NCBI GenBank assembly: GCA_949077035.1 | Contig: CARUPR010000008.1 | Span: 1-64,000 of the forward strand | DNA: 64,000 nt | Direction of reading: 5' to 3' | Source: an uncultured Eubacteriales bacterium | GTDB taxonomy: Bacteria; Bacillota; Clostridia; Christensenellales; UBA1242 | In this document: positions 17,908 to 26,536 of the stretch, piece after piece | Position numbering within the stretch: position 1 is the first letter of the stretch | Layout of the letters: each line of letters opens with the position of its first letter | The notes under the pieces: generated by a model | Told to the model about the DNA's origin: nothing | Database searches by the model: none | Seen by the model: the letters and a program-made list of their open reading frames with translations, nothing else | Translations under genes and position numbers: made by a program

Positions 17908-19089
17908 TTATAAAAGCTCACTTTCAAATTTTGTCATTGCATCTTCAAAGGTTGTCTTTAAGATTAAGTCATTATCTTTTGGTCCTTCAATTGGATAAGA
18001 GATAAAACCATCATCATTATAAAAACCTTCTGGGTCTATGAAAATAATTTGCAAGCCTGCCGCTCTTGCCTGTTTTTGCACCTGACGTCTGTCTGCGTGT
18101 GTGCCAATGCAGATAAGCGATTTTGCCCTTTTATCAAATTCAATTTGTTGGATATAGGTGTTTATATCATATGTTCTTAAAATAATCTCTGGTATATCAA
18201 AGCGCTTTACAAGTCTATCAAAGTTATTGTTGTAAACAGTGCCTACAAACAAACCCTTTTTATATAATCTGTCAAAGGTTTTATATCCCTCTGTATGTTG
18301 TGCTTGCAAACACTTTTTTGGAGTTTGAGAAAATTTTATGTATGATGCGATTGGGTCTTTTATAAGTTTTTCCATTAAATCATCGTCATCCGCATAATAG
18401 AATTTCTTAGATAGGTGGTTTTGCACTCTGTAAGTTTCATGCATTTCATAGAGAGGGTCAATCCCTGCCGCGATAGATGGACCGCAGCCCATTTCAACTT
18501 GTGCAGGAAGATACTTTTTGATTTCATCGATGTCTGAGATGTATTTTGGGTTTTCTCTTTTGTTTGGGATTCTAAACAATTTTGTTGAATGTTTCCACAT
18601 ACGCTCATAATGAGCTTGATAGTCAAAGCCATCTGTGACAGCAATGACATCAACAGAGTTATAATTGTCAGGGAAGGAAGCTTTGCAAAGTTCATTTTTA
18701 GGGTGGTTGTCAAACTTTTCGATTATGATTTTCAAGTTTTCTTTCATCCATGTTTTGTCGTCAAACTTTGTAAATGAATTTTTCTTCAATGCTTTTAAAA
18801 TTCTGTTTAGATATCTTTCATTTTCCTCTTTTGGCATTGTGTTTGAAACAATCATGTAAGCATATTTCATGGCAAGATTGTCATTTTCATTTATGTAAGT
18901 GTTGTAAAAATGAATATATCTTCTTCTTTGAGTTGTTTCATTTTCATAGCCTGACTGGTTTGCATTTTCAGGTCTTTGATTTCTAAACCACATTCCTTCA
19001 AAATGAAATTCGCCATTTTCTTCAGCAAAATATTTGTTGAAGGTTTCGCTTTCATTTATGTTGAATTTAAATATTTTTAATGGAAACAT
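17908..19089 (-). CDS. SIR2-like NAD-binding protein
   Basis: 393 residues. The C-terminal half has a sirtuin-type layout: GCGPSIAAGIDPLYEMHE in place of the GAGxS...GIPxFR motif, then VGTVYNNNFDRL like the TxNxD motif, and a closing Rossmann part with CIGTHADRRQVQKQARAAG and IIFIDPEGF. No four-Cys zinc finger and no clear catalytic His are seen, so deacetylase activity is uncertain; NAD binding or NAD hydrolysis is possible. The N-terminal 180 residues are not recognised. The start is preceded by AGAGGT. It lies downstream of a TIM-barrel and an HD-domain gene on the same strand. Confidence 0.6.
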   Translation of the reverse strand: MFPLKIFKFNINESETFNKYFAEENGEFHFEGMWFRNQRPENANQSGYENETTQRRRYIHFYNTYINENDNLAMKYAYMIVSNTMPKEENERYLNRILKALKKNSFTKFDDKTWMKENLKIIIEKFDNHPKNELCKASFPDNYNSVDVIAVTDGFDYQAHYERMWKHSTKLFRIPNKRENPKYISDIDEIKKYLPAQVEMGCGPSIAAGIDPLYEMHETYRVQNHLSKKFYYADDDDLMEKLIKDPIASYIKFSQTPKKCLQAQHTEGYKTFDRLYKKGLFVGTVYNNNFDRLVKRFDIPEIILRTYDINTYIQQIEFDKRAKSLICIGTHADRRQVQKQARAAGLQIIFIDPEGFYNDDGFISYPIEGPKDNDLILKTTFEDAMTKFESELL

Positions 19090-19211
19090 TTTTTTACCTC
19101 TTTTTTTAGTTTTGTAGTTTTAATTTATAAGATTATTTAATTAATTTTCATCAATAGGTTGTTTATAAGTTTTAATCGAAAGGGCTTAAAATAAATTAAA
19201 TCAATCAGCTT

Positions 19212-20015
19212 TTATTTGTTTTGATTTTTGCAATTTTTTATCATTTCTTCAAGTTGGCAGGCCTGTTTATAAACTTCTGCCAAAACTTCAGTTCTGTCTT
19301 CATTTCCGCGTTTAGCCATAAATATTTCATAGTCCAAAACTAGTTCGTTTGGCACTTTTGCAAGTTTTTCAGCAAGTTTTTGCCAGTCTATTGTGCCATA
19401 TTTATTTAATGTATGCTCATCATCTTTGCCAGAATTATCATGAAGATGTAGGCAGATAATTTTGTCGCCATAATCTTTAAAATAGTCAAATTCTGGGTCA
19501 ACAAAATTGTTGTGACCGCTATCATAACAAATTTTCATATAAGGATGTTCAATCTCTTTAAAAATTGCTTTGAAGGTGTCTGGGTCATCAATGTTTTCAA
19601 TTGCAAGAGGGATGTTTTTCTTTTGACAAAACTTGAGCACTCTCTTGATTCTTTCAAAGCCTATTTCTCTTGAAGGCTCTTTGCAAAATAGGTGAACAAC
19701 CACGCAGGAACAATGATATTTTTTTGCAAGGGCGACATCCCTTTTTAAATCTCTTTCCATTCTCTTCCCAATTTTTCCATCGATAAAGAATTCGGGAAGT
19801 TCATCATTTGTATATCTCATGTGAAGTGAAGAATTTAAAAGATTATATTTTTTAAAATTTTTCATTTGATTTCTAATTGAGCCATTTTGTTTTTTACGAT
19901 TTTTATTGGCTATTGTAATCACGCAATCAAAGCCGGCATCCTTTATCAATTTTACACGCTCTTCATGAGAATTTTCATCATTATATCCGAAATAAAAACT
20001 TATACCTTTTTTCAT
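19212..20015 (-). CDS. Xylose isomerase-like TIM-barrel protein (sugar phosphate isomerase/epimerase family)
   Basis: 267 residues. The pattern fits the family that includes endonuclease IV and sugar epimerases: GISFYFGY at the start, VVVHLFCKEPSR, LAIENIDD, KICYDSGHNNF and LHLHDNSGKDDEH, which supply the His, Glu and Asp metal ligands, and a final DYEIF. The substrate cannot be read from sequence. It overlaps the upstream HD-domain gene by 4 bp, so the two are coupled. Confidence 0.8.
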   Translation of the reverse strand: MKKGISFYFGYNDENSHEERVKLIKDAGFDCVITIANKNRKKQNGSIRNQMKNFKKYNLLNSSLHMRYTNDELPEFFIDGKIGKRMERDLKRDVALAKKYHCSCVVVHLFCKEPSREIGFERIKRVLKFCQKKNIPLAIENIDDPDTFKAIFKEIEHPYMKICYDSGHNNFVDPEFDYFKDYGDKIICLHLHDNSGKDDEHTLNKYGTIDWQKLAEKLAKVPNELVLDYEIFMAKRGNEDRTEVLAEVYKQACQLEEMIKNCKNQNK

Positions 20016-20746
20016 AATTTTCTCCTAAGTATTTCTACTGCTTCTTTATATAAAGCTTTGTCCTCTTCATTTAAATATTTTGAAAAGGTGTCATAAATAG
20101 CATCAAGATAGTTGTTGTTTAAAACGTCCTTTCTTAAAAAATCAAAAGTTATGTTGTAAGCGCAAGAGGTGAGTATAAGACTTCTATCAAGTTTGGTTTG
20201 CGGTGAGTAATAATATATTGGTTGCAAACTAATAAACTTGTCATATATTTCTTTTGTGAAACCATCTTTATCAATAAAAATTTGCTGGGCACCATTTGCT
20301 GTGGTAATTACATTTGAAAAAGAATCAGCATTTTTTACTATCTCAACAAATTTTAGGACATCTTCATTTTCGCCATTATAAGGTTTATTATGATATTTTG
20401 CAGTTTCGCAAAGGATATCAAACTGGGTTTCGTCTAAATATAATGTTTGACCATCCCAAGTCTTTAAAACTTCGTATGAAAGGTCGCCATGGTCAGCACT
20501 GTTATTGTCATTGTAAGTTTGATATTTTTTCCATTGTTCAAATCTGCCAACATCATGCAATAGACCAACTAAATAGGCAAAAATTCTATCCTTTTGGCAA
20601 AGTTTAAGCTTACAGGCAATCTTAAAAGAGGTGGTTGCGACATCAAAGCTGTGGATAATTTTTCTGAGAATGTTTGTATTTGAAGTGTCATATTTTGAAA
20701 TAAAATTCCAAAATATCTTGTTATATTCTTGAATATATTGAATCAT
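20012..20746 (-). CDS. HD-domain phosphohydrolase
   Basis: 244 residues. The HD motif is GLLHDVGRFEQW, with an upstream His in HSFDVATTSFKIA and downstream HGDLSYEV and AKYHNKP supplying further metal ligands. Proteins of this type hydrolyse phosphate esters of nucleotides or related compounds; the substrate is not determined. It is the first gene of a coupled pair with the TIM-barrel gene. Confidence 0.8.
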   Translation of the reverse strand: MIQYIQEYNKIFWNFISKYDTSNTNILRKIIHSFDVATTSFKIACKLKLCQKDRIFAYLVGLLHDVGRFEQWKKYQTYNDNNSADHGDLSYEVLKTWDGQTLYLDETQFDILCETAKYHNKPYNGENEDVLKFVEIVKNADSFSNVITTANGAQQIFIDKDGFTKEIYDKFISLQPIYYYSPQTKLDRSLILTSCAYNITFDFLRKDVLNNNYLDAIYDTFSKYLNEEDKALYKEAVEILRRKL

Positions 20747-20814
20747 TTTTATCCTTTTATTTTGTTATCTCTATGATAATTTATATTCAAAAAAAAGTCA
20801 AATTAATTTAAACA

Positions 20815-20848
20815 AAAAAGACATATCATTTTGATATGCTTTTTTTAT
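20815..20848. terminator. Terminator of the coiled-coil gene block
   Basis: An imperfect stem around ATATCA/TGATAT with one bulged base, flanked by A and T runs on both sides. On the minus strand it would end transcripts coming from 23.2-20.9 kb. Confidence 0.6.
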
Positions 20849-20893
20849 TAAGATATGAATGATTTAATCAAAGAGGTTGTTTTATGAATTCTA

Positions 20894-21583
20894 TTATTCC
20901 AAAATATTTTCAATATCTTTGTTGTATTTCAATTCCATTTTTAACTTTTGATTTAAGATATTATCAACTGCTTTTGAAATGTTGTTTTTAAACATCCCCC
21001 AAAAAATATCTTGCCAGTTGTAATTGCAGAAATTGATATTATTGCTGATAAGACCACTATTCAAGAGGTTGATTTCCTTGTTTTGGATAAACATATCTGA
21101 AGCATTGTATTCACCGCGTGCAAAATTATTTTTATGTCCAAAAGTCATTTGTCTGTCAGAGCCAACTTGAAAACCAATTTCAAATTCTTTCAAATATGCG
21201 ATGTCATCAGGACCATATGGGTCGATATCGCAATAACAAACTTCGTTTTTAATTGTGTTTGTAATAAGAGTAATTTCTTCATCTGGGTAAATTGATTTCA
21301 ATTCATTCAACATTTCAGTAATAAGTGATTGCAAAGGAACATTGAAATATCTGCTTTTTTTGTTTAAAATTTCATCAATTTTCTTAATTTTTGCCTCAGC
21401 TTTTTCAATTTCGCTATTTATTTCCTGCACTTTTTCAATATCAATAGGCTGGTTGATGTATTTTTGATTGTTAAGTTGATGACTTAAAAGGTATACTGTA
21501 ATACCACAGTTGTTTTTCTGAGTAATTAATTCCTTATATTTTTCAACTGCCTCTTCAATTTTTTGGTTTGTTTCAAATTTCAT
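20894..21583 (-). CDS. Coiled-coil paralogue 3
   Basis: 229 residues and the most divergent of three tandem paralogues. Residues about 1-85 form a long charged helix with heptads (QEINSEIEKAEAKIKKIDEI). The middle is probably beta-rich: YGPDDIAYLKEFEIGFQVG, then ASDMFIQNKEINLLNSGLI. The conserved tail has WQDIFWGMFKNNISKAV. GAGGT precedes the ATG. No signal peptide or membrane segment is seen and the family is not recognised. Confidence 0.75.
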   Translation of the reverse strand: MKFETNQKIEEAVEKYKELITQKNNCGITVYLLSHQLNNQKYINQPIDIEKVQEINSEIEKAEAKIKKIDEILNKKSRYFNVPLQSLITEMLNELKSIYPDEEITLITNTIKNEVCYCDIDPYGPDDIAYLKEFEIGFQVGSDRQMTFGHKNNFARGEYNASDMFIQNKEINLLNSGLISNNINFCNYNWQDIFWGMFKNNISKAVDNILNQKLKMELKYNKDIENILE

Positions 21584-21653
21584 ATTTTACCTCTCATTAA
21601 TTATTTATACTTTACCATATAAATTTGATAAATTTTATTTTTTAAATTTAATA

Positions 21654-22349
21654 TTAGTTGAATAATTCGTTTAAGTTTTCTTTATATTTTTCATCCAATG
21701 ATTTCATTGCTGCTTTATGTTTTTGAGAAAGTTCTTCAACCTCTTTTTCAATGTTGGATTTAAATATTCCCCAGAAATAATCCTGTAATTCTTGACAATC
21801 AAAGTCTTCTTTATTGTTGATAAGCCCAATTTCGATAAGATTTATTTTTTCATCTCTAAGAATCATATCAAAAGCATTATATAAAGGGCTTTGTGTTGTC
21901 CTTTGAATTTTGAAAGTCATTTCTTTCTTGCCAACATTGACGCCAAATTTAAATTCATTGCAATAGTAGGTGTCGCCAGGGCCATAGAAGTCATCGGCAG
22001 TTTTGAAAGATTTTAAAATTTTTGTATCAAAAATTTCATAAACTTTTTTGTCAGGGTATTTTGTTGCCATTATCAAAGCCATATCTTTCAAAAGTTCTTT
22101 TACAGAAATGTTGAAAAAACGACTTTTCTTATCTAGCAAATCTTCAATTTTTTTAATATCCTTAATATTTTTATTGATTTTGCTATTAAGTTCTTTAATT
22201 TCAGCATCTGTCAATTTTGTGAATCTAGCACCAGCAAGTGTATAATCTAAATGGTCTTTATTTTCTTTATAGCTGTCTAATTTGTTAAATAAATCTTTAT
22301 ATTTTTCAACTATATTTTCTATTTGTTGATTTTTAGATGTTTCTTTCAT
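21654..22349 (-). CDS. Coiled-coil paralogue 2
   Basis: 231 residues from the ATG that follows GAGGA and gives MKETSKNQQIENIVEKYKD, the same start as paralogue 1; an upstream ATG at 22361 is less likely. It shares with its neighbours the N-terminal heptad helix, a YYCNEFKFGVNVG strand region, the segment KINLIEIGLINNKEDF and LQDYFWGIFKSNIEKEV near the end. The FWG(I/M)FK(S/N)NI block is the best family signature. Function unknown. Confidence 0.75.
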   Translation of the reverse strand: MKETSKNQQIENIVEKYKDLFNKLDSYKENKDHLDYTLAGARFTKLTDAEIKELNSKINKNIKDIKKIEDLLDKKSRFFNISVKELLKDMALIMATKYPDKKVYEIFDTKILKSFKTADDFYGPGDTYYCNEFKFGVNVGKKEMTFKIQRTTQSPLYNAFDMILRDEKINLIEIGLINNKEDFDCQELQDYFWGIFKSNIEKEVEELSQKHKAAMKSLDEKYKENLNELFN

Positions 22350-22488
22350 AATTTTCCTCATATAATTTTTTATAATTTGGTTTAAAATAGTGGTGAATAT
22401 TATTTTTAAATATTATTTCTAATTAAGAAATAATTTTAATTTTATTTTTTATCGTTTAAGCGTGTGATAGATGACTTTTAGCTTTCAA

Positions 22489-23169
22489 TTATAATAATAT
22501 GTCGTTTATCATTTCTTCATATTTTTTTTCTAATGATTGAATTTTTGCATTACGTTTTTCTGTAAGTTTTTTAATGTCTTTTTCAATGTTGCTCTTAAAT
22601 ATTCCCCAGAAATAATCTTGGTATTCTTGACTTGCAAAATCTTCTTTATTGTTGATAAGTCCTGTTTTTAGGAGGTTTATTTTTATATCTTTAAGGATGG
22701 CATCACCAGCACCATACAGATAATCCTCCACTGTCTTTTGCACTATGAAAGTGATTTGTTTACCGTCTACTTGAACCCCAAACTCAAATTCCTTGCGATA
22801 TAATTTCTGGTCATAGCTATTATAAAATTCTTCACATGAAACAGTGTTATAAATTTGACGAATTTTGCTATCTAGTTTATTTTGTGTCAAAGTTTTTGTA
22901 ATAAAGTGAAGAAGTTTGCTTATAGGGACTTCAAAATAATGGCTTTTATTTTTCAACAATTTTTCTATTTTTTCAATATTTTCAATATTTTTCTTAATTT
23001 TGTCATTAAGGTCTTTAATTTCATCCTTAGTCAAAGAAATTAGTTTGTTGCCATCAAGCATATAATTTAAAAGGTCTTTAAGTTCTTTATAGCTGTCTAA
23101 TTTATTTAAAATATCCTTATAATTTTCAACTATATTTTCTATTTGTTGATTTTTAGTTGTTTCTTTCAT
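22489..23169 (-). CDS. Coiled-coil paralogue 1
   Basis: 226 residues, first of three tandem paralogues and close in sequence to paralogue 2 (MKETTKNQQIENIVENYKD at the start, YQDYFWGIFKSNIEKDI near the end). Residues about 55-95 are a strong coiled coil (NDKIKKNIENIEKIEKLL). It is transcribed from a good promoter that carries a large palindrome. Three copies in a row with diverged middles suggest local duplication followed by diversification, as in toxin-immunity or phage-defence gene sets, but no function is assigned. Confidence 0.75.
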   Translation of the reverse strand: MKETTKNQQIENIVENYKDILNKLDSYKELKDLLNYMLDGNKLISLTKDEIKDLNDKIKKNIENIEKIEKLLKNKSHYFEVPISKLLHFITKTLTQNKLDSKIRQIYNTVSCEEFYNSYDQKLYRKEFEFGVQVDGKQITFIVQKTVEDYLYGAGDAILKDIKINLLKTGLINNKEDFASQEYQDYFWGIFKSNIEKDIKKLTEKRNAKIQSLEKKYEEMINDILL

Positions 23170-23206
23170 AAATTACCCCTTATAATTTTAAATTTTCGTT
23201 TATAAT

Positions 23207-23235
23207 ATTTTACCCTATGCAAGGGTAAAAGTCAA
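23207..23235 (-). promoter_or_regulatory. Promoter with palindromic operator for coiled-coil paralogue 1
   Basis: On the minus strand TTGACT (23230-23235) and TAAAAT (23207-23212) are 17 bp apart. The spacer and flanks form a perfect inverted repeat: TTTTACCCT at 23208-23216 and AGGGTAAAA at 23222-23230 around ATGCA. Its position across the promoter fits a repressor operator. Confidence 0.65.
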
Positions 23236-23331
23236 TAGCAATATTTAAATATAATAAACATTTATTTGGTAAATGAAAAATGGATTAATTTCAAATTTTT
23301 TTCTTCTGAAGTTTAATAAAGATATTACAAA

Positions 23332-23362
23332 AAAGAGCATATCAGATGATATGCTCTTTAAT
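23332..23362 (-). terminator. Terminator of the lipoprotein gene
   Basis: AAAGAGCATATC and GATATGCTCTTT form a perfect 12-bp stem with a 4-base loop; A-runs on the left become T-runs on the minus strand. Confidence 0.8.
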
Positions 23363-23383
23363 TTCTTTTATGCAAGTTTGTTT

Positions 23384-24106
23384 TTAAATTGATAAGTCCA
23401 CTTTTTCAAAATTGAATGTTTGAATGGCAGGGGCATCTGTTATAACCGGAGTGGTTTCGATATCAGGTCTTGCTCCTGGCATAGCATAAATTCCCATGGT
23501 AAAAGAATTTTCGGTGATGTTTGTCAGTTTGAAATATTTTTCTGCTGCAGCCATGGTTATAATTTCCCAGCTTTCAGTTTGCTTATTAAACTCTCTTAAA
23601 TATATTGTGATATGAGATGCAAATTCGTTGCTTTCAAAATGCATATTGTCGCTATAAATGCCAATTTGCATTATGTTGTTTTTAAACATTATTCCATAAT
23701 AAACATCTTCGGTTTCTTCGCTGACTGGCTTGATAGATTTGTATGTTATTGTTGCGTTTGCATCTAAAGGATAGGCTGGTATTGCTTTTATGGTGTAAGC
23801 AATTTTTAGGGTATAAATTTGGTCGGTTTGATTGTCGATGTAGGAAAGGACCATGTTGCGAGTACCTTCTGTTTCGCTTGAAAATCCGGTTATCATTTCC
23901 TCTTCAATCGCAATATGTATTGTGTTTTTGTCTTTTGTATACTCAATAATTCCGCCTGTTACATCAAGGTTTTCGCCAACATAATATTCGGTTTTGAAAG
24001 TTGAAATTATCTTGATACCTTCAGGCTTTCCGCCGCAAGCAAATAATGTGACCATAGAACATAATATTAGTGCAGGCAAGATTAAAAACTTTGTAAATTT
24101 TTTCAT
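23384..24106 (-). CDS. Surface lipoprotein with Ig-like domain
   Basis: 240 residues. A signal peptide ends in the lipobox LFAC (about residues 21-24), so the mature protein should be lipid-anchored outside the membrane. Residues about 30-110 resemble a bacterial Ig-like fold (TEYYVGENLDVTGGIIEY, then LSYIDNQTDQIYTLKIAYTI). The C-terminal half is an unrecognised beta-rich domain (YYGIMFKNNIMQIGIY). AAAGGAG precedes the ATG. Its promoter contains nine G/C bases between the -35 and -10 boxes, suggesting on/off switching. Confidence 0.8.
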   Translation of the reverse strand: MKKFTKFLILPALILCSMVTLFACGGKPEGIKIISTFKTEYYVGENLDVTGGIIEYTKDKNTIHIAIEEEMITGFSSETEGTRNMVLSYIDNQTDQIYTLKIAYTIKAIPAYPLDANATITYKSIKPVSEETEDVYYGIMFKNNIMQIGIYSDNMHFESNEFASHITIYLREFNKQTESWEIITMAAAEKYFKLTNITENSFTMGIYAMPGARPDIETTPVITDAPAIQTFNFEKVDLSI

Positions 24107-24125
24107 AATAACTCCTTTTATCTTT

Positions 24126-24152
24126 ATTATACTCGGGGGGGGGTAAAGTCAA
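24126..24152 (-). promoter_or_regulatory. Homopolymer-spacer promoter of the lipoprotein gene
   Basis: Read on the minus strand: TTGACT (24147-24152), a 15-bp spacer holding nine C's (24135-24143), and TATAAT (24126-24131). A gain of two C's would give the optimal 17-bp spacer. The same -10 and homopolymer block recurs at 61.3 and 62.8 kb. Confidence 0.7.
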
Positions 24153-24311
24153 GGCTTTTATTAAAAATTTACCGAAAAATTTTGTCAAACTTTGCTTTTT
24201 AGTTGGTTGACTTAAAGATTTTTATAAAATCCTTCAAGAATTATTGTTTTCAGTCACAAAAAATGTGGCATTTTCCCAAAAACAACAATTTTAAAATTAG
24301 TTGTATCTTTA

Positions 24312-24761
24312 TTATGTATAACTAGGGTTTTCGACTTTATCCCAGATATCCCTTACATACTCGTCTTCGATTTTGGCATTTTGGATAAAGTCATCTTTGT
24401 CTGAAAAGTAATAGATATTTTCAGGGCTCCAACCAAATTCAATTTCATCCTCATCATCGCCTCTAGATAAATAAAAATTTTTGTCTTGATATTTAAATTC
24501 CATTTCACCATAAAAATCAAAACCTTCTAAAAAATCATCAATGGATGGTTTAAATCCTTTGCCAGCTGCATAAAATTTTTTTGCTTTGTTGAAAGAAATT
24601 AAATTGCGATATATTACTTGGTCTGGATTTTCTTCACACATAGAATCATTGAACCAACCACAATATGGACAAGGGTTTATATCAAACTCTGAAGTCATGT
24701 AAACTTTCCGACAAACAGCACATTTTTTCTGTATATTTTTTTCTAATGGATTTATTTTCAT
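24312..24761 (-). CDS. Zinc-ribbon immunity-like protein 5
   Basis: 149 residues. The N-terminal ribbon has CAVC and CPYCGW pairs (about residues 14-40). A conserved helix follows (SFNKAKKFYAAGKGFKPSIDD), then a Tyr/Phe-rich sheet (FYGEMEFKYQDKNFYL). The C-terminal 40 residues, from EFGWSPENIYYFSDK to KVENPSYT, are almost identical in copies 1 and 3. It is the last of five paralogues, each preceded on the minus strand by a toxin-like gene, a remnant of one, or another paralogue. That arrangement suggests immunity proteins. Confidence 0.65.
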   Translation of the reverse strand: MKINPLEKNIQKKCAVCRKVYMTSEFDINPCPYCGWFNDSMCEENPDQVIYRNLISFNKAKKFYAAGKGFKPSIDDFLEGFDFYGEMEFKYQDKNFYLSRGDDEDEIEFGWSPENIYYFSDKDDFIQNAKIEDEYVRDIWDKVENPSYT

Positions 24762-24773
24762 TTTATTCTCCTT

Positions 24774-24866
24774 TTAACAATTACTTAAATTAATTCCTTT
24801 CGTATATTTTTGTCTTTCTTTTCCTTTTGGTTTTGTCCAATCCCAATAATGGTCATGGGGGAAGTA
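24774..24866 (-). pseudogene. Remnant of toxin-like domain (C-terminal part)
   Basis: An uncalled frame ending at TAA 24774-24776 reads FPHDHYWDWTKPKGKERQKY and then INLSNC, matching the last third of the intact protein at 27012-27326 (FPHDHYWDWTKPPGKQRLEY ... INLSKC). There is no start codon or N-terminal part. It lies directly upstream of immunity-like copy 5. Confidence 0.75.
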
Positions 24867-24903
24867 TAATACTATAATTGTATAGGAGATTATGAGGTGG
24901 TTT

Positions 24904-25377
24904 TTATTGCAACCAATATCTGTCGGTTGTTTCGCTCCAAATGTCTTTTAATAGTTTACCTTCAACTTTTGCGTTGCTTTTAAATTCTTCATCATTATTA
25001 AAATAAATCATTTCTTTGGTCTGGGAGTTGTAAAGGCTTATCTTTATAGCTTGTTTATTTTCAAACACTAGTTCAACAGCATAATAAACCCCATTGTATT
25101 CAAATTGCATTTCGCTATATCCATGTAATGCCTCTAAAAATTCATCTAAATTGGGCTCAAAAGGTTTTCCTTCTTTGTAGAGCTGTCTTGCTTTATTTAG
25201 TGAAATTAAATTGGGATGAATTACATTATTGGGATTTATATCTGCAAAATGATTGTTTTTCCATTTGCAATTTTGGCAATCTCCTTGTTCATAAATATCT
25301 TTTTCTATAATTTCTCCACAAACCGAACATGGTTTTTCAAATACTTTATAATATAAATTATTTTTTTTATTTTTCAT
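24904..25377 (-). CDS. Zinc-ribbon immunity-like protein 4
   Basis: 157 residues and the most divergent of the five. CSVC and CQNCKW form the ribbon, then SLNKARQLYKEGKPFEPNLDE and HGYSEMQFEYNGVYYAV follow the shared pattern. The C-terminus (EGKLLKDIWSETTDRYWLQ) is unlike the near-identical ends of copies 1, 3 and 5, so it has not been homogenised with them. Confidence 0.65.
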   Translation of the reverse strand: MKNKKNNLYYKVFEKPCSVCGEIIEKDIYEQGDCQNCKWKNNHFADINPNNVIHPNLISLNKARQLYKEGKPFEPNLDEFLEALHGYSEMQFEYNGVYYAVELVFENKQAIKISLYNSQTKEMIYFNNDEEFKSNAKVEGKLLKDIWSETTDRYWLQ

Positions 25378-25389
25378 AATATTTACCTT

Positions 25390-25440
25390 TTAACATAAGC
25401 TTGAATTTGTTTTTTGTCCATCTAATCCTGTTTGAGTTGG
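25390..25440 (-). pseudogene. Short toxin-like remnant
   Basis: A 17-codon tail reading TQTGLDGQKTNSSLC before TAA. It aligns with the remnant at 26430-26510 (TQ ... GSDGRKYTNTSFC) after loss of about ten codons, and both share the upstream bases CCAAACACATAGC. Called only by comparison with that remnant. Confidence 0.5.
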
Positions 25441-25469
25441 CTATGTGTTTGGAATAATATTGATATTTT

Positions 25470-25934
25470 TTATGTATAACTAGGGTTTTCGACTTTATCC
25501 CAAATATCTCTTACATACTCGTTTCCGATTTTGGCATTTTGGATAAAGTCATCTTTGTCTGAAAAGTAATATATATTTTCAGGGCTCCAACCGAATTCAA
25601 TTTTTGTTTGGTTTTTATCATTATCATCATAGATAAGAAAAACACAACATTCTTTTTCTTTATACCAAAATTCAACTTCGCCATAAAAATAAAGCATATT
25701 AAGGAAATCATTTAAATCTGGTCTTAAAGGTTTTCCTTCCTTAACAAGTTTTTTGGCTTTGTTTTCTGATACAACATTAGGGAAAATTATATTATCTTCA
25801 TTTTCGCCATCGAAATTTGAATTATACCAACCACAATAATCACAATCCCCATGGCCCAATTTATCATATTTTATCATTTTTCCGCAAATATTACATTTTT
25901 TGTCTATAATTTTTTCATATGGATTATTTTTCAT
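25470..25934 (-). CDS. Zinc-ribbon immunity-like protein 3
   Basis: 154 residues with CNIC and CDYCGW zinc pairs, the helix SENKAKKLVKEGKPLRPDLND, the strand region FYGEVEFWYKEKECCVFL and the shared tail EFGWSPENIYYFSDK ... VENPSYT. The central part is almost the same as copy 1, whereas the ribbon differs. It lies 39 bp downstream of copy 2 with no toxin remnant between them. Confidence 0.65.
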   Translation of the reverse strand: MKNNPYEKIIDKKCNICGKMIKYDKLGHGDCDYCGWYNSNFDGENEDNIIFPNVVSENKAKKLVKEGKPLRPDLNDFLNMLYFYGEVEFWYKEKECCVFLIYDDNDKNQTKIEFGWSPENIYYFSDKDDFIQNAKIGNEYVRDIWDKVENPSYT

Positions 25935-25973
25935 TTTATTTTCCTATGAATGATAAGATTTTAATAAATTTTA

Positions 25974-26420
25974 TTATAAATAACTAGGGTTTTCGACTTT
26001 TACCCAAATATCTCTTACATACTCATTTTCAATTTTCGCATTTGCGATAAAATCATCTTTGTTTTTAAAAAACAATGTTCCGTTTCCCCAGCACATTTCA
26101 ATGCCATTATCTCCATGTCGGAATAAGCTATAGCCTATTTGGTTGTAGTCAAAACTTGTTTCTCCGTAAAATTCAAAGGCTTCAAGAAAATCATCCAATG
26201 AAGGACATAATTTTTTGTTCTGTTGATATAGCTTTTTTGCAGTATTTAGAGATATCAGGTTAGAAAAGATGACTTTATCTGGAAACTCACAATAAATTGT
26301 TCCATTATACCATCCACAATTAAAACATTCTCCTTGTTCATAAATGTCTGCCATATATTTATTTCCACAAACAGCGCAATGCTTTTCAAATACTTTATCA
26401 TAAATATTATTGTTTTTCAT
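25974..26420 (-). CDS. Zinc-ribbon immunity-like protein 2
   Basis: 148 residues. Zinc pairs CAVC and CFNCGW, the helix SLNTAKKLYQQNKKLCPSLDD, then FYGETSFDYNQIGYSLF and a diverged middle (GIEMCWGNGTLFFKNKDDF). The tail EYVRDIWVKVENPSYL is a variant of the common ending. Directly upstream on the minus strand is a 27-codon toxin-like remnant. Confidence 0.65.
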   Translation of the reverse strand: MKNNNIYDKVFEKHCAVCGNKYMADIYEQGECFNCGWYNGTIYCEFPDKVIFSNLISLNTAKKLYQQNKKLCPSLDDFLEAFEFYGETSFDYNQIGYSLFRHGDNGIEMCWGNGTLFFKNKDDFIANAKIENEYVRDIWVKVENPSYL

Positions 26421-26429
26421 ATTTTACTC

Positions 26430-26510
26430 CTATGAACAAAATGATGTATTGGTATATTTCCTACCATCAGAGCCATACCACCTTTGTAATTTAAACTTTA
26501 TTTGAGTTTG
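26430..26510 (-). pseudogene. Remnant of toxin-like domain (middle part)
   Basis: 27 codons ending in TAG, reading FKLQRWYGSDGRKYTNTSFC. The first half matches KLLQQRWYGPDGLA of the intact protein at 27012-27326, so this fragment derives from a different portion than the one at 24.8 kb. No start codon is present. Confidence 0.65.
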
Positions 26511-26536
26511 CTATGTGTTTGGTATATTATTGATTT

